The translations under genes were made by a program, and so were the position numbers. A stretch of 64,000 bases of DNA, taken from assembly GCF_035083965.1 (NCBI RefSeq), contig NC_089722.1, forward strand, positions 20,763,142 to 20,827,141. The letters are read 5' to 3'. Shown piece by piece: positions 38,561-54,241 of the stretch. The first letter of the stretch is position 1. The number at the start of each line of letters is the position of its first letter. The notes under the pieces are model-generated. The model made no database searches and was not told the DNA's origin. It saw only the letters and a list, made by a program, of their open reading frames with translations. This stretch comes from Branchiostoma lanceolatum. Lineage: Eukaryota > Chordata > Leptocardii > Amphioxiformes > Branchiostomatidae.

Positions 38561-40369
38561 GAACGTTCCTAAATAATCTTCCCCAGTGCTTTCACGTAGT
38601 GTTGGGTTCAGGAAATGGGTTCTTTGTCGTTAGTAATCCACCAAAATACGTCGCTGTAATCTTGTTCATATCGATTGCTCGAGCCCGCGTGTATGTAAAG
38701 AGACTATTCCGAGTACGAGAAGGCAGCGAGGATGGATTCATCATTCTCTGATGCATCGTTTTATGATAAGGGAACACCGTCTGTCGTGTTATTGGTTTTT
38801 AAAACAATTTAAAAAAAAACTCGCAGCTATGTTGGAAATTAACCAAGTGCCTCTGGACCAAACACATCAACGATTTGCCACGAATTCAGTTTTTCCCAAA
38901 AGCTGCTCCGAACGCATGGTTTTCATGAAGTGATTATTTGATACAAATGTATTATTCTGAAGAAAACAACATAATGCACTAGACGTTAGACCAACAAAAA
39001 CACTAGAAACATTTAGTTACAATTACAACCAATATAACGTAAATTACAACAAATAGAGGTGCAACCAACATAATTTTGGTATTGTGTACACCGCTACTCT
39101 AATCCTAGGTCCGCACCATTTCTTATAAATCAATGCAAAACAGGACGATATCCTTCACACTTAACGTTTCAAGGCTAATGGAATATTTTACGCGCAGTAA
39201 AGCTATTAAACCACGCTACATATTCTTATTTACGTTAAGAGTTGACTGGTAGGGCGATACTTAAAAGACTACAAATCCCTTTTTAAACGAGATCGAAAGA
39301 GGTACACGTGTCTAGCGTTACCTTTTATTTCATATGCATAACTCATAATATGCAAGGTTACATTGCATTACTGTCATGGCTACTAGCGATAACTCATGGG
39401 CGTCACCGCAGTAGAACGAGAGTGTGGCTAGGTTTCGGTCACCTTGGTATTACAGGGGTGACCTCCAAGGTACTGAAAGGCCATCCACTGTTGAAGCGGC
39501 ATCCCTTAACTTACCGCGTGGTGGACACGTTCGTGGTGGGGCGTCGTGCGATTTTTATGTCGTAGAATTTTCAAGCAGGCTATGACAGAAACAACTAACC
39601 ATCGACAATACTTCAACTTACACCCAGATACCCCCATCAGGGGCAAAGTAGGGGGGGGGGGGCTAAGGCGGGCAGGCCTCCAGCCTGGCCCGGAAAGTCT
39701 CAACTGGCGTAGATTGTCTGGTATTTTTGAATACCAATTTTTAAAAATCGGTGGCTTCCCGGGGTGCACCACTGGGTAGGTTTGAGTAAATTGTCAGTCT
39801 GTAGACAAAAGGTGAGGCGGGCGTTCCTCCTCCTTTCGGAGAGAAGGGGCCACTGCAGGTTGTTGAGCATACAGCCTTTTCCGTAACAAGACAGCTGAAC
39901 TTTGTACGACACAAATGCTCGACTATCCCATAATATCCTCAGTGTTCGATGGTACGTACGACGATCGTAGCACCAACGCGACCATGCACTTGCTGACAAA
40001 TGGAAATATTCTTTCATTGTTATTCGTCTGTGCCGTTGTAGAAATATGAAATGAACTGTTAGATTCCGTCGCATTTAGCAGACGCTCACTCACGTATGAT
40101 GATATATATATAGATATTGATAAAAAGCTTGTTTCGAAGGCTTTGTTAGAAAGTGGTGCATTAATATCGGCAGTCAAAACGCGAGTGTAAGTGCTTCCCT
40201 CTAGTTCACGTCACGTTCATTTTACACCGTACTAGCGCTAAACGTCTAATATGAAAGATCGACTCATGTCGCGCTGACCTTTGTTTAATGGTAAAGGTAG
40301 ACCAATCAAAACTAGAGTTCCACGACCTCATACCTTCGCCGACTGATGTTAGCCTTTTCGAGTGAATGC

Positions 40370-42160
40370 TTATCACTCAGTATGTAAATAAGGTCCTCGA
40401 TTGCATGAATTTCAAGTGATCCTTTTCTCTACACAAAACACAGCATTAAAGTAAAATCTTAGAAAAGAGTAGCATTTCCTCATATATTATGTAAATGAGG
40501 CCATCATGATTTATGTCTGATAACGTCCACATTTGATTATCTCCCAAACGCCACAAGAATGAAATCCCATCATTTACCACTCTGGAATTATAGTATTTCG
40601 TCATAAATTATGCAAATTAGGTATTCGTTTGCATAATTGATATCTATCAATATTCCTCTCTTTCTCAGTTACATGTCACGTGTTTGACTACAATGGAATG
40701 CAAGGGTTTGTATACTTTTTCACATCACAGATCCTGATTTGCATGATTCTTATACGATCATGTAAATCATCACTCAAACTATGTACATCCCTACAAATCA
40801 TGACGATCCGTCATCACCTTCTTGAGTTACTAGTATTCTCTTTCAAAGTTTAAAACAAACCCATACCTATACCTACACGAGTTCTCCCAAGAGTTATAAA
40901 AATAATCACTGTAAGAATATTTTTGCTTAATTGGGATCATAACTTTTATCTTTACTACAGAAAATAAGGCAATTTGTTGGCAATGTATTTGCTTCAATTA
41001 TGCCCCTATTTTCATAGTCGACATATCAATCAGTTTTTATCAAACCTATACCTTCCAACAGGGAGAGCATTAGATCGTAAGGCTGCTGTGTTTAAATGCC
41101 CGTGTGACCTCCCTGACCCCAAAACAGAGCCCTGCACCAGGCAAGTAAAGTATCACATGTGTCCTCCAGGGACGTCTCACAGGGAGCCTGCTCCGGTAAA
41201 CTAGGTCACCTGTCAGTGCAATTTAACCTGAACATATAGACTTAAAAATAGCAAATTGAAAGGGTACTATTGTGGTATTTTCAATTAGTATTTTCTCATT
41301 AATTATGCAAAATAGGTAGCTATTAGCATTATTGGTATCTATCGATACCTCTCTCTTTTTCAGCTATATATATCACATGTTTGAGAGTCCTATTTTGAAA
41401 GGCAGCAGATTTATAAACTTTCCTTGCTAATTATGCAAATTAGCTCCTGATTTGCATAATGAATATTCAATTATGTAAATCATCAATCGAGCTATCTACA
41501 TACCATAAATCAAGACGATCCGTTGACCATAAGTCTAGTTATTCATGTCCAAAGGTCAAAACAAATAAATTAAAAACACCCGGTGCAGCTCCAAACAAGC
41601 CGCTAGAGGGCCCAGACGTGCACAACTTACTGCATGTGGCATGGACTATCTACCACACAAAAATCATGACCGTAGCACTTGCAGAAAATTCGACCTCAAA
41701 CTTTGAAGCTACACTGCAGTACCCAAAGTACCCGCTAGGAGGCCCATCATCGAACTTGACCTTCCCCTTTAATAAATCTACCTATTCACTAAATATCATG
41801 CACAACCATCAACAGCTTCTCGAGTTATCCTGTCAACAAACAAATACGCATTCATAAACAGCCCACTGCAGTACCGCAGAAAAATGCCAGGTGACCCATT
41901 TTTGAACTTGAGCTTCGTTTTCACAATCTCTACGTACCCACCAAAAATCATGCAGATCCATCATCAATACGTCGAGTTATGTTGTCTACATACAAACACA
42001 CTAACAAAAAAAGTCCACTGGAGCACTTTAGGAAAACGCCAGGTTAACCATTTTCGAACTTGACCTTCGTTCCCACAACCGCCACTTACCTATCAAAAAT
42101 CAGCAAGATCCGTCAAAGTTCTCTCGACTTATGATCTCGACATACTTACGGACCCACTTT
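40370..42160 (+). repeat. Complex tandem/satellite-like region
   Basis: Two long related blocks (about 40560-40880 and 41280-41570) share ATTATGCAAATTAG, TATCTATC, TCAGCTATAT/TCAGTTACAT and GACGATCCGT in order. From about 41640, units of about 150 bp repeat with TTGAACTTGACCTTC, AAATCATGCA GATCC and CGAGTTAT words (41754, 41908, 42053). Coding is not supported. Confidence 0.75.
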
Positions 42161-42845
42161 ACAGCTGGCGTAACCGATAACATAACCTTACCGCGAATGC
42201 ATACATTCCCGGCGAAGGTAATTAGTTGACCCCGAAGGGTACCATACGGCAATAGTTGACCCGAAGGGCACACCAAACGATACTGCGCACCACTCTACCT
42301 GGCTTCGATGGATACTTTTCAGCGTAACATCTCAGCCAGGTAAGTACTAGACAATAAACATGCTTTGGGGGGACCTCATCGGCTATGTTATCGCCTCTGC
42401 GCAAAGTCATGTCGCTCTGGACAAGCGTCGGTGCTGCGTTGTATTTTCAGGTGCACTCGCGGTGTCTGGAGCTAGAAGCCAGTTTCCTTGGTCCCAATCC
42501 GAGTCGGATTCCCTCCAATTCGACAAATGATTAATGGCAGGCCTTGAGTCTAACGTGTTATCTCCAAGCAGATGTGAGGGTGTGGCTCATTCTCTGTGAA
42601 AAGAGTGCTAAATGTTGAGGAAACAAGCGCAAAACACCGAGAATGCGCCGGATCCTTACATTTGCTTGAAGATTTTAACGCATGCCTCATAGAAAACCCT
42701 GTAAAGCGTGAGTACGTGTCTAAAGTCGCTCTCTGCTAGTTCTTTTCACTCAAGAATAGGGTTGAAAACCGGGTTTGATCCTTTTTTGGACCCGAATTTT
42801 AATCCAATTTCTAAAAAAAGATATGGCTACTGGTTTCTACTTTCC

Positions 42846-43215
42846 AGTTCGAACGGGGTGATTTCCCTGGTTGTAACACACTGTCATGATCAATTATTTG
42901 TGAAAGTCCAATATACATGGCTGAATCCACTAAGCTCAACCCATGCGGGACCTACTAGATGGTAAATTTTTTCCACGAAAAGGTTACTTACGGGCATCTG
43001 TGGTGCATTTTGAATACAGGTGATTTCTTGATAGAATAACATATAAACGCATGCGCCAATTCAAACGGGGATATTTCCCTGGTTGTAGCACGCAGTCAAG
43101 ACCATTTTTCTGTGAAAATCCCCAATACATCGCTGAATCCACTAAACTCAACCATGCGGGACCTACATTTGTAGATGGTGAATTGTTTCGGGCAACCTTC
43201 GGTGCATTTTCACAA
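42846..43215 (+). repeat. About 215-bp direct duplication
   Basis: TCGAACGGGGTGATTTCCCT GG ... GGTGCATTTT recurs as TCAAACGGGGATATTTCCCT GG ... GGTGCATTTT, both with TGAATCCACTAA and ATGCGGGACCTAC. Confidence 0.8.
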
Positions 43216-43824
43216 CATTTTAAGCTCTAGCTAGACCTGTTAGGTACCTCACTCAAAGGATTCATGTGTTTTAAAACGAAATATTGCCAGCTTGCGAACG
43301 TTTTCCTGTAAACCAGACTTTTGAATTCTCTGCGCTTCATCTAGCAGGAAATGGCCGTAGATATTCCTCTGCGTGTTCCCAGGGGGTACGTAATAACGCG
43401 CTAGAGTATAGGCCTTACATCTCTGAAATGGCTCTCGTCGCTCCAATGGCACTTAGGCGCCGAAGATGATCATTTGCTTGCAAGGAAAATGTCGCTGTGG
43501 AAAATGCAGCATCAGTACGTGGAATCCCTGCCACTCTGCGCTCACTCGGATTGCGAGCACCACTTAGCCAGGGTCATCTACATCTCATGTTTTTGTGCAT
43601 CAATTGGAAAGTCGTCTGGGGTGGAAGTACAATCGCAACGTTTTCTGTCTATCAAGTCCCTATGATGTGCAAGTCGTCACCGCCAGTGTCATTTTCGCTC
43701 TTAGCGTCTCTTGAAGGTTTACAGTGTCAACTACCCCAAGAACGATCGTTTTAGAGATGAAATTCAGCAAAATGTAACAGTGTCTTGCCTTTTACCTCCT
43801 TGTTCGGAGGTTTTGTTTTCGGCG

Positions 43825-44155
43825 TATCTACTGTATGTGTTTACTTGTGTGTGCGTAGTTATTCGAATACAGTAGAGTGACAGGAAATGGTGCCATCGCA
43901 GATTGGCAGGAAGTGGGGGTCGAATCGGAGGTCAAAATGGTTCCCCCAAAGGCTGGTTTCCACATTTGGGACACTGACAGGAAGTTAGGTCCAGGGAAAA
44001 GGGTATCTCATTTCCTGTCTCAAAAATATCTCAATTCCCACCTATATGTACATGTCTGTTACCTCTTATGGGAGCCAGTAGGAAAAAAATATCTTAGACA
44101 GAATCAGTTAGAATTTCACAATAATGATAGAAAAGAATCAACACAAAAACTATAA
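43825..44155 (+). repeat. Interspersed repeat family D, copy 3
   Basis: Longest copy of the family. Contains GTGTTTACTTGTGTGTGCG, GGGACACTGACAGGAAGTTAG, GGTATCTCATTTCCTGTCTC and a CACAAAAACT end. It abuts the acceptor at 44194-44195 before the membrane-protein gene. Confidence 0.65.
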
Positions 44156-44207
44156 AAGTATTTCACGGAGGTCTTCGGTTTCTTGTTTTCGTAGGTGTTG
44201 AGGGGAG

Positions 44208-46790
44208 ATGGAGAGGGAATTCCACACCATGGCGACGCAGGACCCAGTGATGATAGACCCAGTGAACGAGAACTGCAAGAACTGCAGCGCAGTCATGTGT
44301 GGGGGTTACATCACCACACTGGGCGGTGCCATCCTGGTCACGGGAATGATCCTCATGGCCATCTCGTTCCCAATCAACCACGACAAGGACGAGGAGTTTC
44401 TCCGAGGCATCATCGGGAGCCTGTTGCTGGTGATCGGACTACCGGTGCTCTGCTTCGGGTCGTGGCTGTACTGCAGCGACAGGTATCTGTATCTGAATAA
44501 AAGTACTCTTTTTACACAACCGTTTGGGAACGCATCTATAAGCAGGGACACCTGTGCTGCAGTGCAATGTGAACCAGTCAGACTCAGTGCCTTGATGAAG
44601 GTGATAGATGGTCACCGAAACATCGGTTGAATAAATCACTTGGTTGTGTAAAAATAGTCTTTTTATTCAGTGACTTACCAACCTGATGAAACTATTCATG
44701 GGGGTTTCTGTATCTGTATTTATGTATCTCTTGGTATATATTCATTCGTAGTCGAAGACGACTGTCAGTATCAGTATATTTTTATAGCCGGTATAATCGT
44801 CCTTCGGTGTAACACACAAGCATCTGTATCTGTATAGCTGGCATAAGCGCCCCTCGGCGTAACACACCAGTTCGCAGGCATGCGGTGTGGTACTGAACGA
44901 CACGGTCACACCTAACCGTTGCACATCTAGCTGCAAACGTTGTTTAATGCTGTTTGAGGATGCCCCTACTGTACTTGGTGGCAACGAGTTCCACTCTATG
45001 ACAGTTCTAAAAACGATTTTTGAACGCATCAATTCTGGGTTTATAACTCTTGTCCTTGAAGGCATGACTGTTTATAGTTCTTTTCTGAGCTGGTACTTTG
45101 CAGTTGGTACGTATACGTCCTCTAGTATGTCAGTCATTTTGTACATCATGCATAGTCTGGACGTCATTCTTCGTCTTCTTCGTCTAGGTGTCGGAGGCGG
45201 AGGCGCAGACACGAGGCCCCCTCGGTCGTGGCGTATCGCGTGCCACACCACGGCGTCAGTGCAGACCGACCGTCGGGCAGATACGGTCCGTATCAGCCCA
45301 GGTCCGGCGGCGACGTCCGATACACCATGGACGGAGCAACCGTTCACTCTACCACAGTGATAGAGACAGTAGGAGAGGAAATCATGGCACCTTACAGGCA
45401 AGTACAAAGTTAGGCGGGTATCTCAGTGAACTGGTTGGCGACCTCCGAGCGATTTGTCAGAGCGCTCAATGAATTTCATCGATAAAAAAAGAATCATTTT
45501 ACGCTTTGTGTTTTGTTGTGTCTTTTTACGGTCATACTTGTACGTTTTGCATGATATTTCCATTGTAAAGTCAGGGGTAACACAGCCGCTATGGAATCGG
45601 TCTATTCCGTGAAAACGATGGATTCATACTAATCAACTTGTATTGACTTCGACATTGGGACGGCTAAGACTAATCTCCAAGCAGATCTACACGGGGCGCG
45701 AAAATCGTATATGCTAGCCAGAGAAGGTCCAGTCAGCCAGATAAGCTCCAGCCAGCCCCGTAGGAGCTTATCTGGCTGACTGGACCTTCTTTGGCTAACA
45801 TATACGATTTTCGCGCCCCGTGTAGATCTGCTTGGAGATTAGGCTAAGACTGAGTATTGGACAACGTTTTGACAGATTTTATTTGTTCTACTGAATGACG
45901 TTTACTTTTGTCTCCACCTGACTGAATGTAACATGTCTTGTCCTGTACATACTGTGTCCTTTTGAAAATCAACTTCCATAAGTTGAAGGGGCAACCCAGT
46001 TGTTTACAGCTAATTTGAACTTACCGTGCAGTCACATTCGTCATAGGTCGTCCCACAGGCTTGACTTTGTAAATTTTGAAGTAGGCTGTGACAGAACCAA
46101 CTTTAACCGCCGACAGATCTATGGCAGTCTTTTCCTTAAAAAGACATCAGAATTTTGCCGGACACCTGCATTGATATATCAAGAATACCCTCAGTTTGCG
46201 ACTTGTACGGCGATCGTACGACGCATGTGACCGGGCCTTTAACATCTGACGTTAACGCTGTGATGTTCTTTTTAAATCACAGTCCGTACCACGGATCCTA
46301 CCAGGGAAGTCGGAACAGCCTTCTACACACCCCGCCGTACCACGGCAGTCCCTACCTGGCCCGACGAACGGACTCCTACCACGACAGTCCCCAGCGCAGT
46401 CCGCACAGAGGCCGGCCTGGGAGTCCCTTCCGCCACACTCAGTTCCACGCCAGCCCCCGACACAGCCCCTACTCCCGCAGAACAGACAGTCTGACACAAC
46501 CCCACATAGAACGGCGAGATTCCGGCCAGGCCGGGACATCCAGCCCCAGATACCCCAGCAGTCCCCACGTGGATCGCCAGGTGACCTACCAGGACAGCCC
46601 GCCGAGGTACGGCGCCGTAGCAGCGTCGTGTCAAGAGAGCAACCAAAGATTCGGCGACTACGTCCTGCGGCGGGACAGGGACGCGACGGCACGGGACAGT
46701 CCGCGGCCGGTGTCGTCAGGCTCGCCGGGAGAGGAGAACAATTTACCGCCGCCACCGTCCTACGAAAGCGTTATCAACGATGACTCTTAA
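44208..46790 (+). CDS. Two-pass membrane protein with proline-rich PPxY tail, unrecognised
   Basis: Exons 44208-44482, 45188-45397 and 46283-46790 join in frame to 330 codons plus stop; a 5' UTR exon is implied by the acceptor TTTTCGTAG at 44195. Residues 33-54 (GYITTLGGAILVTGMILMAI) and 67-88 (RGIIGSLLLVIGLPVLCFGS) are membrane helices joined by a short acidic loop. A basic CRRRRRHE stop-transfer follows at 93-100. The 230-residue tail is rich in Pro, Ser, Tyr and Arg, with repeats of PYHGS and DSP/RSP, and ends PPPPSYESVINDDS, giving a PPxY motif at about 319-322 that would bind WW domains of Nedd4-type ligases. The first helix is preceded by CKNC. The topology suggests both ends cytosolic. 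I do not recognise the family; it is not a claudin (only two helices). Intron 2 appears to use a GC donor (AG/GCAAGT at 45398). Confidence 0.7.
44595..44710 (+). repeat. Interspersed repeat fragment in intron 1
   Basis: GATAGATGGTCACCGAAACA TCGGTTGAATAAATC, then CTTACCAACCTGATGAAACT. Parts recur at 55738-55765 (AACAGATGGTCACCAAAACG) and 57732-57797 (TTGGTTGTGT ... GTACCAACCTGAATGAACTT). Confidence 0.55.
44742..45065 (-). mobile_element. LINE 3' end: reverse-transcriptase C-terminal fragment plus tail
   Basis: The minus strand encodes RTVIEWNSLPPSTVGASSNS followed by IKQRL, the C-terminal signature of many non-LTR retrotransposon ORF2 proteins. It is followed by a 3' UTR with two GTGTTACACC/GTGTTACGCC hairpin-like units and a TATAGATAC-type tail. 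A 5'-truncated insertion in intron 1 of the membrane-protein gene. Confidence 0.75.
45671..45841. mobile_element. Foldback element with 9-bp target duplication
   Basis: Arms TAATCTCCAAGCAGATCTAC ... and the inverted GTAGATCTGCTTGGAGATTA extend about 75 bp each with few mismatches. The flanks GGCTAAGAC at 45662-45670 and 45842-45850 are identical. It lies in intron 2 of the membrane-protein gene and shares its terminal word with 16931-17062. Confidence 0.9.
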
Positions 46791-48342
46791 TGAATGTGTC
46801 ACCTCCACTTTATTACTGGCATTCTCTAAGCGAAAGACTCCACGACAGATTTTGAACTAAAACTGTGGGAGCATACAGTTTCTTCTTGCAATTGGGTGCA
46901 CAGATGGCAATAAGTTATCGTTTAAGGTCAGGGCGGAAAAGGGGAAATTTTCATCCTTTGTTAAGTTAGGATTATGAGACACGGATTCGACGTTACTGTT
47001 TCCTGCACTCCGAGCAAATCGCATGGAAGACAAGATACATTTCCGTAGTTTTGCATTATATCTGACTGGGACCAAAGTGGATCGAAGGAAGTAAACCACC
47101 TTTGTAATTTTTGTGTCTGCCCGTAAGCCCGTCCTTAAAATTCTGGTGATCAGCTTGTGCTCCATGAGTCCATCTCACCAATGTTCCAAACTCTACAAGG
47201 TTCTTCCTCGATCCCTGCGGTATAGTTTCTACAAGACCAACTACACCGGCTATGGGGAAAATATTGGCCAGGGGGGGTTTGGCCACCAGAGAATTTCATT
47301 TGAAAGCGCGGGCGAAATGTTTACCTTACTGACACTACTGGCCAGTTGTTCATTTTTTTCCCGAATTCTACGATCCATACACCCGTAGGAAGGCCTGGTG
47401 GAGGCTACCTAGCGGTCTGTACTCTAGCTTTTCGATAGAACTTCTACACGCCTATTTCGGCAGTACTTTTCCTACTATCAATTACGACGACTCCCAGAGA
47501 GGACTGCGAAGACCGTTCGGTCTCGACAGACTCGCATTGGGACGAACAAGCGCCACCATGTGGCCAGACACATATGCAATGCTCCACCTCCCCCAATTTG
47601 TCTTCTTCTAAAGTGGATTTCTCACCGGGCCACGCCTGTTTACGCCAAATTTCGCCAGGCGTTCGGAAATTGAGAATTTGTCGAAATTAAAAACAAAATC
47701 ACATTTCAGAACCTGTTGCAAACGGTCACAAAATGACGCAAATTATACATTTTATAAAATCTTACTTCTGCTGCGCCAAATATAATAAGTGAACATCTTT
47801 TAATCACTTCAAATGTCTTTTTGATGCATTACTAATTGTTGTAACGTACGTTTTTGATTCAGTGACAACACTGGTTTCCAAATACCTGCTCATCTGGGCT
47901 TCCTACGCAAATGTATCGCACGTCATTGTGGCCGCAAGGGGAAATTGGTACAAATTCGCAAAGTTGCCGCAATTTCCTACCGCAAACTCGCACAGTCCAG
48001 TGAGATATCCACTTTACCATCACCTCTACCTTCAGTCCCTGCCTTCGCCAACACGAGTGTTAATATACACTGTTACAGTACCTAACTCTAAGGGTGGGGT
48101 TTACTAACAGCCCGGAGTCCAGCCTAGTTAGCTTTGGTCAGCTCCCAACGAGGCTGGACTCCAGGCTAGTTCACAAATGATCGGTTTCACTACAAGAGAC
48201 AAAAGCACACCGGCCTACCAAACCATAATCTTGCCTGAAAAGTGGGTCATCAACTATGATCATGTGTAATCCGAAGAATATTGGACCAAGTTTTAAAACA
48301 TGCATTGTACGAGCATCCTGATCCCCTCCCTCTTGAGGTCTA

Positions 48343-48892
48343 CGAGGGGTGATCAATAAGTCCTCGGCCTCACCCAGAAATAAGGTGCACAACTAAGATT
48401 TTGGGGAATAATCTTAAACTATAAAGGCCTTTATGAATGTCTGCCAAAATTCAAATCATTGTGATCAGTACTTTGCAGGCGACACCCAGTAATATTAAGT
48501 AAGGTAGAAGAATAAAGACATGGACAATTGAACTGCGACTTGGGGTCAGCGGGCCAACTTGCTTTCCTGAAAGTCAGATACCTGCTTCTTTTTAGTTGAA
48601 ATAAGAAGGGAATGTTCATGAGACATTTTGACAATGTCTTCGGAGATTTTATGCTGATTCATGGCATCAGGGGCTCAACTCACTCAGCTCTGATCACAGT
48701 TCAGCCCGGTTTTCTCGCCACTTACCTATTGATTTTTGAATGGACGTCGACTGAAAAGTAATGACCACAATAATTTGAAATTTAGTGGATATTGCCAAAA
48801 GACGTCATACTACTAGTACATAATGATGCCACGAAATGTGAGTTGTGCACATTATTTTTGGGTGAGGCCGAGAACTTATTGATCACCCCTCG
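48343..48892 (+). mobile_element. mariner-like MITE (550 bp, 51-bp TIRs)
   Basis: Ends CGAGGGGTGATCAATAAGTC and GACTTATTGATCACCCCTCG-type inverted copy, with matching words (CTCGGCCTCACCC, GTGCACAACT) to about 51 bp. Flanked by TA on both sides (48341-48342, 48893-48894). The terminal word is characteristic of mariner-family elements. No transposase ORF survives, only short TIR-derived ORFs. Confidence 0.9.
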
Positions 48893-50660
48893 TACATTGG
48901 ACAGCACTCTAGCTAATGCCTCTCATCGAATTTCGGTGATTTTGGAAATAAAGGTTATGAAGCATCAGTCAAGCATATTGTCTCCTTGTTTCAGTTGTAT
49001 TCAAATTAATTATTAGCCTGTCTCGCTGTCTAGGAGCGCTATTTAGTCAGGTTAAACAAATTATGTGCCATACCTTTTTAATCAACAAAGAGCAAGTAAT
49101 AAGATCAGATTTAAGAAATGTTGTAGCCTGGCCATCACTTGTGGATTTTGATCAATTTTTTTCTTCATTTTGAATGAATTAGACAAAGGAGATCTATTGA
49201 ACAAATAATATTATGGAACGCAGGGATGGCAACTCAGGAATCACATCACTAAATACATGTATAGGAAATGTTTTGCTTCAAGAGTTAATGTTAAATATAA
49301 TGTACCAATAAGAATAGTGTCCAACCCCTATTTCACAGGACCTCGCTGAAACTAGACTCAATGAATTTCATTGCTAAACAATATTTTTATGCTGCATTTT
49401 GGTGTCTTTGTCATATTTGTACGTTTTGCATGATATTCCATTATAAAGTCAACACAACACAACTCCAGTTCAGGACGCAGCAACGTCGCCCATGTTCCAT
49501 GGGTCCAGTGAGATATGGGCTTTACAACTAAGCATCCTGGCAGGGTAATAGAGCTTTTATATCAATGATTGTCACAGAATGCATTACCATTGACGTCACT
49601 TGATATTAAGTCAGGAAACAATACTCTTGTGCATGATGAAGGCTCAAAACGCATCAAATCAATTAAGTTCTAAAATTTTATTGCCCAAGAAATCACTTTA
49701 TACCTCAGGAAATTGCCACCACCACAACATCTGTTTACAGCACTGGTCACTTTAAAACTAGAAACCACGTGTTCACAATTTTTACAGATCAATGTTGGAC
49801 TCGACAAGAAATTGTTGTCTCCCAAGCTTAAATAAACTGAGAGGGTTTGCATGACATAACCCTAAAGCAAAGGAAGAAATCATTGAGATGCTTAAATGCC
49901 AACCTCTTTCTAGATTTAAAGTGACTGGTGTATTTCACAATACAACAATGTATGGCACAACCTAACCTTTTATTAACTCCACAGTGAACAGCTTTCCAAA
50001 GATATGTCACCCTTACTCAAGTCCTTCTATGTCACACTACATGGGGAAGGGCTAGCAACCTCTCCCTGTAAAAATAGACCCCGCTACTGAAACAGCAAGG
50101 AAACTTACTGCCCTGTGTGCCACTAGGCACCACAAAGGTTTGAAAAAAAACTCTGAAAGAACGTCACAGTACTAGTATTTTATATGGCCAGAAACCTACT
50201 ATGCAAAGTGATATGGTCTGCTCTTTCGGTCATCCTTAGCAAATCAAGGATATCTTCAGTGTATATTTTCTATATACTGCTGCATGAAGAGAATTCACTA
50301 GTTACCTTAACCTATTTAAAGACTTGCATATCAGATACCCAGAAGAAGAAAAAAAAGATTATCAGTACTTACAAGATGGCCAATGGTATCAAAGCAAGGC
50401 ACTTGTCTGTTCAAAACAGTGCTTTTTTTCTTCCAAATTTCTACATAACTTCATGACAATTTCCAATTTCTTTTCACTAAAAAGAAGAATAAATAAATAT
50501 CCAGGAATCTTTGGAGCAAGAATTTTTGGGACTTAAACTACTGCCATAGTTGCTAGTTCAACGAACTTCTCTCACAACAATTGATTGTAGTAAGACGCAT
50601 TTTACTTCAACTTAAGACTATTTACTGTCTCCAACAAGTGACATTTTTCACACCATATTC

Positions 50661-50666
50661 TTTATT
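50661..50666 (-). terminator. TMED2 polyadenylation signal candidate
   Basis: TTTATT on the plus strand, so AATAAA on the minus strand, 343 bp beyond the TMED2 stop codon. Confidence 0.5.
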
Positions 50667-51008
50667 GCGATTTGCAACATTGTGGCAAACCTATATCAAC
50701 AAATAGGTCTTCCTTCAGTATGGGGTCCCTTTATAAACCACAAACTTTCAAAAGTGAAAAGTATATTCCCGCTTCTGCAAGAAGAAACAAAAATCTCTTA
50801 GATTCTTATTCTTATAAATGCATGAATTTTATTCTGTTTCTAACTCAAGCAGCATATTCTCTGACTCTAACTCACTTCGATCAAATAGCTGCACTATTTT
50901 GTAACCAATTTGATACTACCATTCAACTAACAGCTTTGTTATAGTTGAATACATTGTACTTCAATCAAAATTTACAGCATAAAAATTGGACCTATTCTCC
51001 AGATCTTC

Positions 51009-54241
<3,233 letters not shown>

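Larger units (their letters stand above)
32366..44207. other. Large repeat-rich intergenic region
   Basis: No multi-exon gene could be supported over 11.8 kb. The stretch holds tandem duplications (32636-33075, 36801-37057, 38030-38560, 40370-42160, 42846-43215), a degenerate minisatellite (33587-34112), a family B element (35258-35529) and an interspersed repeat (43825-44155). One isolated exon-like ORF at 34800-34956 has a good donor but no partner. Confidence 0.5.
46791..51008. other. Intergenic region between the membrane-protein gene and TMED2
   Basis: No exon is supported. Contents: a repeat related to 1255-1435 at about 47265-47420 (shared GCGGGCGAAATGT and GGCCTGGTGGAGGCTACC), a short palindrome at 48115-48170, the mariner-like MITE 48343-48892, and the TMED2 3' region. 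Confidence 0.5.

Noticed and set aside
44208..44630. Claudin or tetraspanin identity for the membrane-protein gene (claudins lie near STX1A in human)
   Set aside because: Only two membrane helices are present and there is no W-GLW-C-C claudin signature, so position alone does not justify it.
46252..46755. A 167-residue minus-strand ORF opposite the PPxY gene
   Set aside because: Shadow of a GC-rich coding exon; the plus strand has exon phases, PPxY and membrane segments that explain the sequence.
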